Source: Phascolarctobacterium sp. | Lineage (GTDB): Bacteria > Bacillota > Negativicutes > Acidaminococcales > Acidaminococcaceae | DNA length: 21,100 bases | NCBI GenBank assembly: GCA_004558595.1 | Contig: SFCN01000035.1 | Location: 1 to 21,100, forward strand | Reading direction: 5' to 3' | In this document: piece after piece, positions 20,864-21,100 of the stretch | Position numbering within the stretch: the first letter of the stretch is position 1 | How the letters are laid out: the number at the start of each line of letters is the position of its first letter | Made by a program: the position numbers and the translations under genes | The notes under the pieces: model-generated | The model's database searches: none | What the model saw: the letters and a program-made list of their open reading frames with translations, nothing else | What the model was told of the DNA's origin: nothing

Positions 20864-21100
20864 GCAGAGAAAAAGAGGAGAAAATAATTTATGGCAATCA
20901 TGCATACCTGGTTGCAGGATTTCGCACCTATGCGGCTGTTGAGTCGTGGCAGGTGATGTACTGCTTTAAGGCCTTTAGGATTGTTGGGGGCAAAGTGGAT
21001 TATAATCACCCACTGCATGAAAGGGTGGGGGATGATTTCGACAAAGAGTTCAACACCATTGCGGTGGATGATGGGATTGCCATGGGCCACGGGGGGATGC
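20860..21100 (+). CDS. 3' partial frame; phage-like N-terminus, IlvD-like end
   Basis: GTG 20860 overlaps the preceding stop (GTGA) and the frame is open to the window end, about 80 residues. The first part (EEKIIYGNHAYLVAGFRTYA, then ESWQVMYCFKAFRIVGGKVD) is compact and phage-like, with no family recognised. From K at 21043 the frame reads KEFNTIAVDDGIAMGHGGM, which matches from memory the conserved N-terminal motif of dihydroxy-acid dehydratase (IlvD, branched-chain amino acid synthesis), as in E. coli IlvD. The part before it does not look like IlvD. The frame could be a real fusion, a phage/host junction, or an assembly chimera near 21040. Confidence 0.5.
   Translation, partial: MSREKEEKIIYGNHAYLVAGFRTYAAVESWQVMYCFKAFRIVGGKVDYNHPLHERVGDDFDKEFNTIAVDDGIAMGHGGM

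Overview
This window is the genome of a temperate tailed phage, most likely a siphovirus infecting a Bacillota (Firmicutes) host. The evidence is strong AGGAGG-type ribosome binding sites, tightly packed genes with ATGA overlaps, a Siphoviridae-type tail-tip cassette, an amidase/holin lysis block, a tyrosine integrase, a CI-like repressor with an ImmA-type protease, and an ERF / replisome-organizer early region. The host genus cannot be read from the sequence. A gut Negativicute or Clostridium-like host is a guess only.

Layout, left to right. (1) 3-5935, plus strand: tail-tip genes in the order DUF2163-like protein, NlpC/P60 peptidase, long central tail-tip (J-like) protein, two small AT-rich accessory tail proteins, and an alanine-rich fibre-like protein. 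(2) 5946-9224: a complete diversity-generating retroelement (DGR). It consists of a 580-aa target protein whose 3' end carries the variable repeat (VR, 7546-7654), hairpins just after the VR, the template repeat (TR, 7774-7882), a non-coding spacer, and a reverse transcriptase (8001-9224). Eleven of the 12 VR/TR differences fall on TR adenines, which is the DGR signature. (3) 9217-11132: a post-fibre protein, two micro-ORFs, holin-like membrane proteins including a 28-aa single-span peptide, and an N-acetylmuramoyl-L-alanine amidase, closed by a bidirectional terminator. (4) 11341-11844: a separately transcribed membrane-anchored protein of unknown function.

(5) 11853-12182: the phage attachment region. 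The core is the 3' half of a tRNA-Trp gene (anticodon loop to CCA), flanked by five TTGCACAC arm-type sites and three 10-bp-phased TTGCCCAAAT repeats. (6) 12194-14141, minus strand: integrase, ImmA/IrrE-type protease and CI-like repressor. (7) 14160-14327: a divergent control region with a consensus rightward promoter and a perfect 19-bp palindromic operator. (8) 14328-20863, plus strand: early genes. These include two DNA-binding proteins, an exported LysM mini-protein, an ERF single-strand annealing protein, an HNH nuclease, a NinB-like protein, a replisome organizer carrying direct repeats that may be the origin, a possible helicase loader, and a zinc-finger/MazG-like fusion. (9) 20860-21100: a last, open-ended reading frame. 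Its final 19 residues match a conserved motif of dihydroxy-acid dehydratase (IlvD), while the part before looks phage-like, so there may be a junction near 21040.

How it works together: the phage attaches through the tail tip. The DGR copies the TR through an adenine-mutagenizing reverse transcriptase into the end of the presumed receptor-binding protein to vary host recognition. Lysogeny is set by the repressor at 14141, and integration is into a host tRNA-Trp gene. Because lysis genes, the att site and the integrase are contiguous, the sequence represents the circular or non-integrated form (attP), not a prophage inside a chromosome. That conclusion is inference from gene order.
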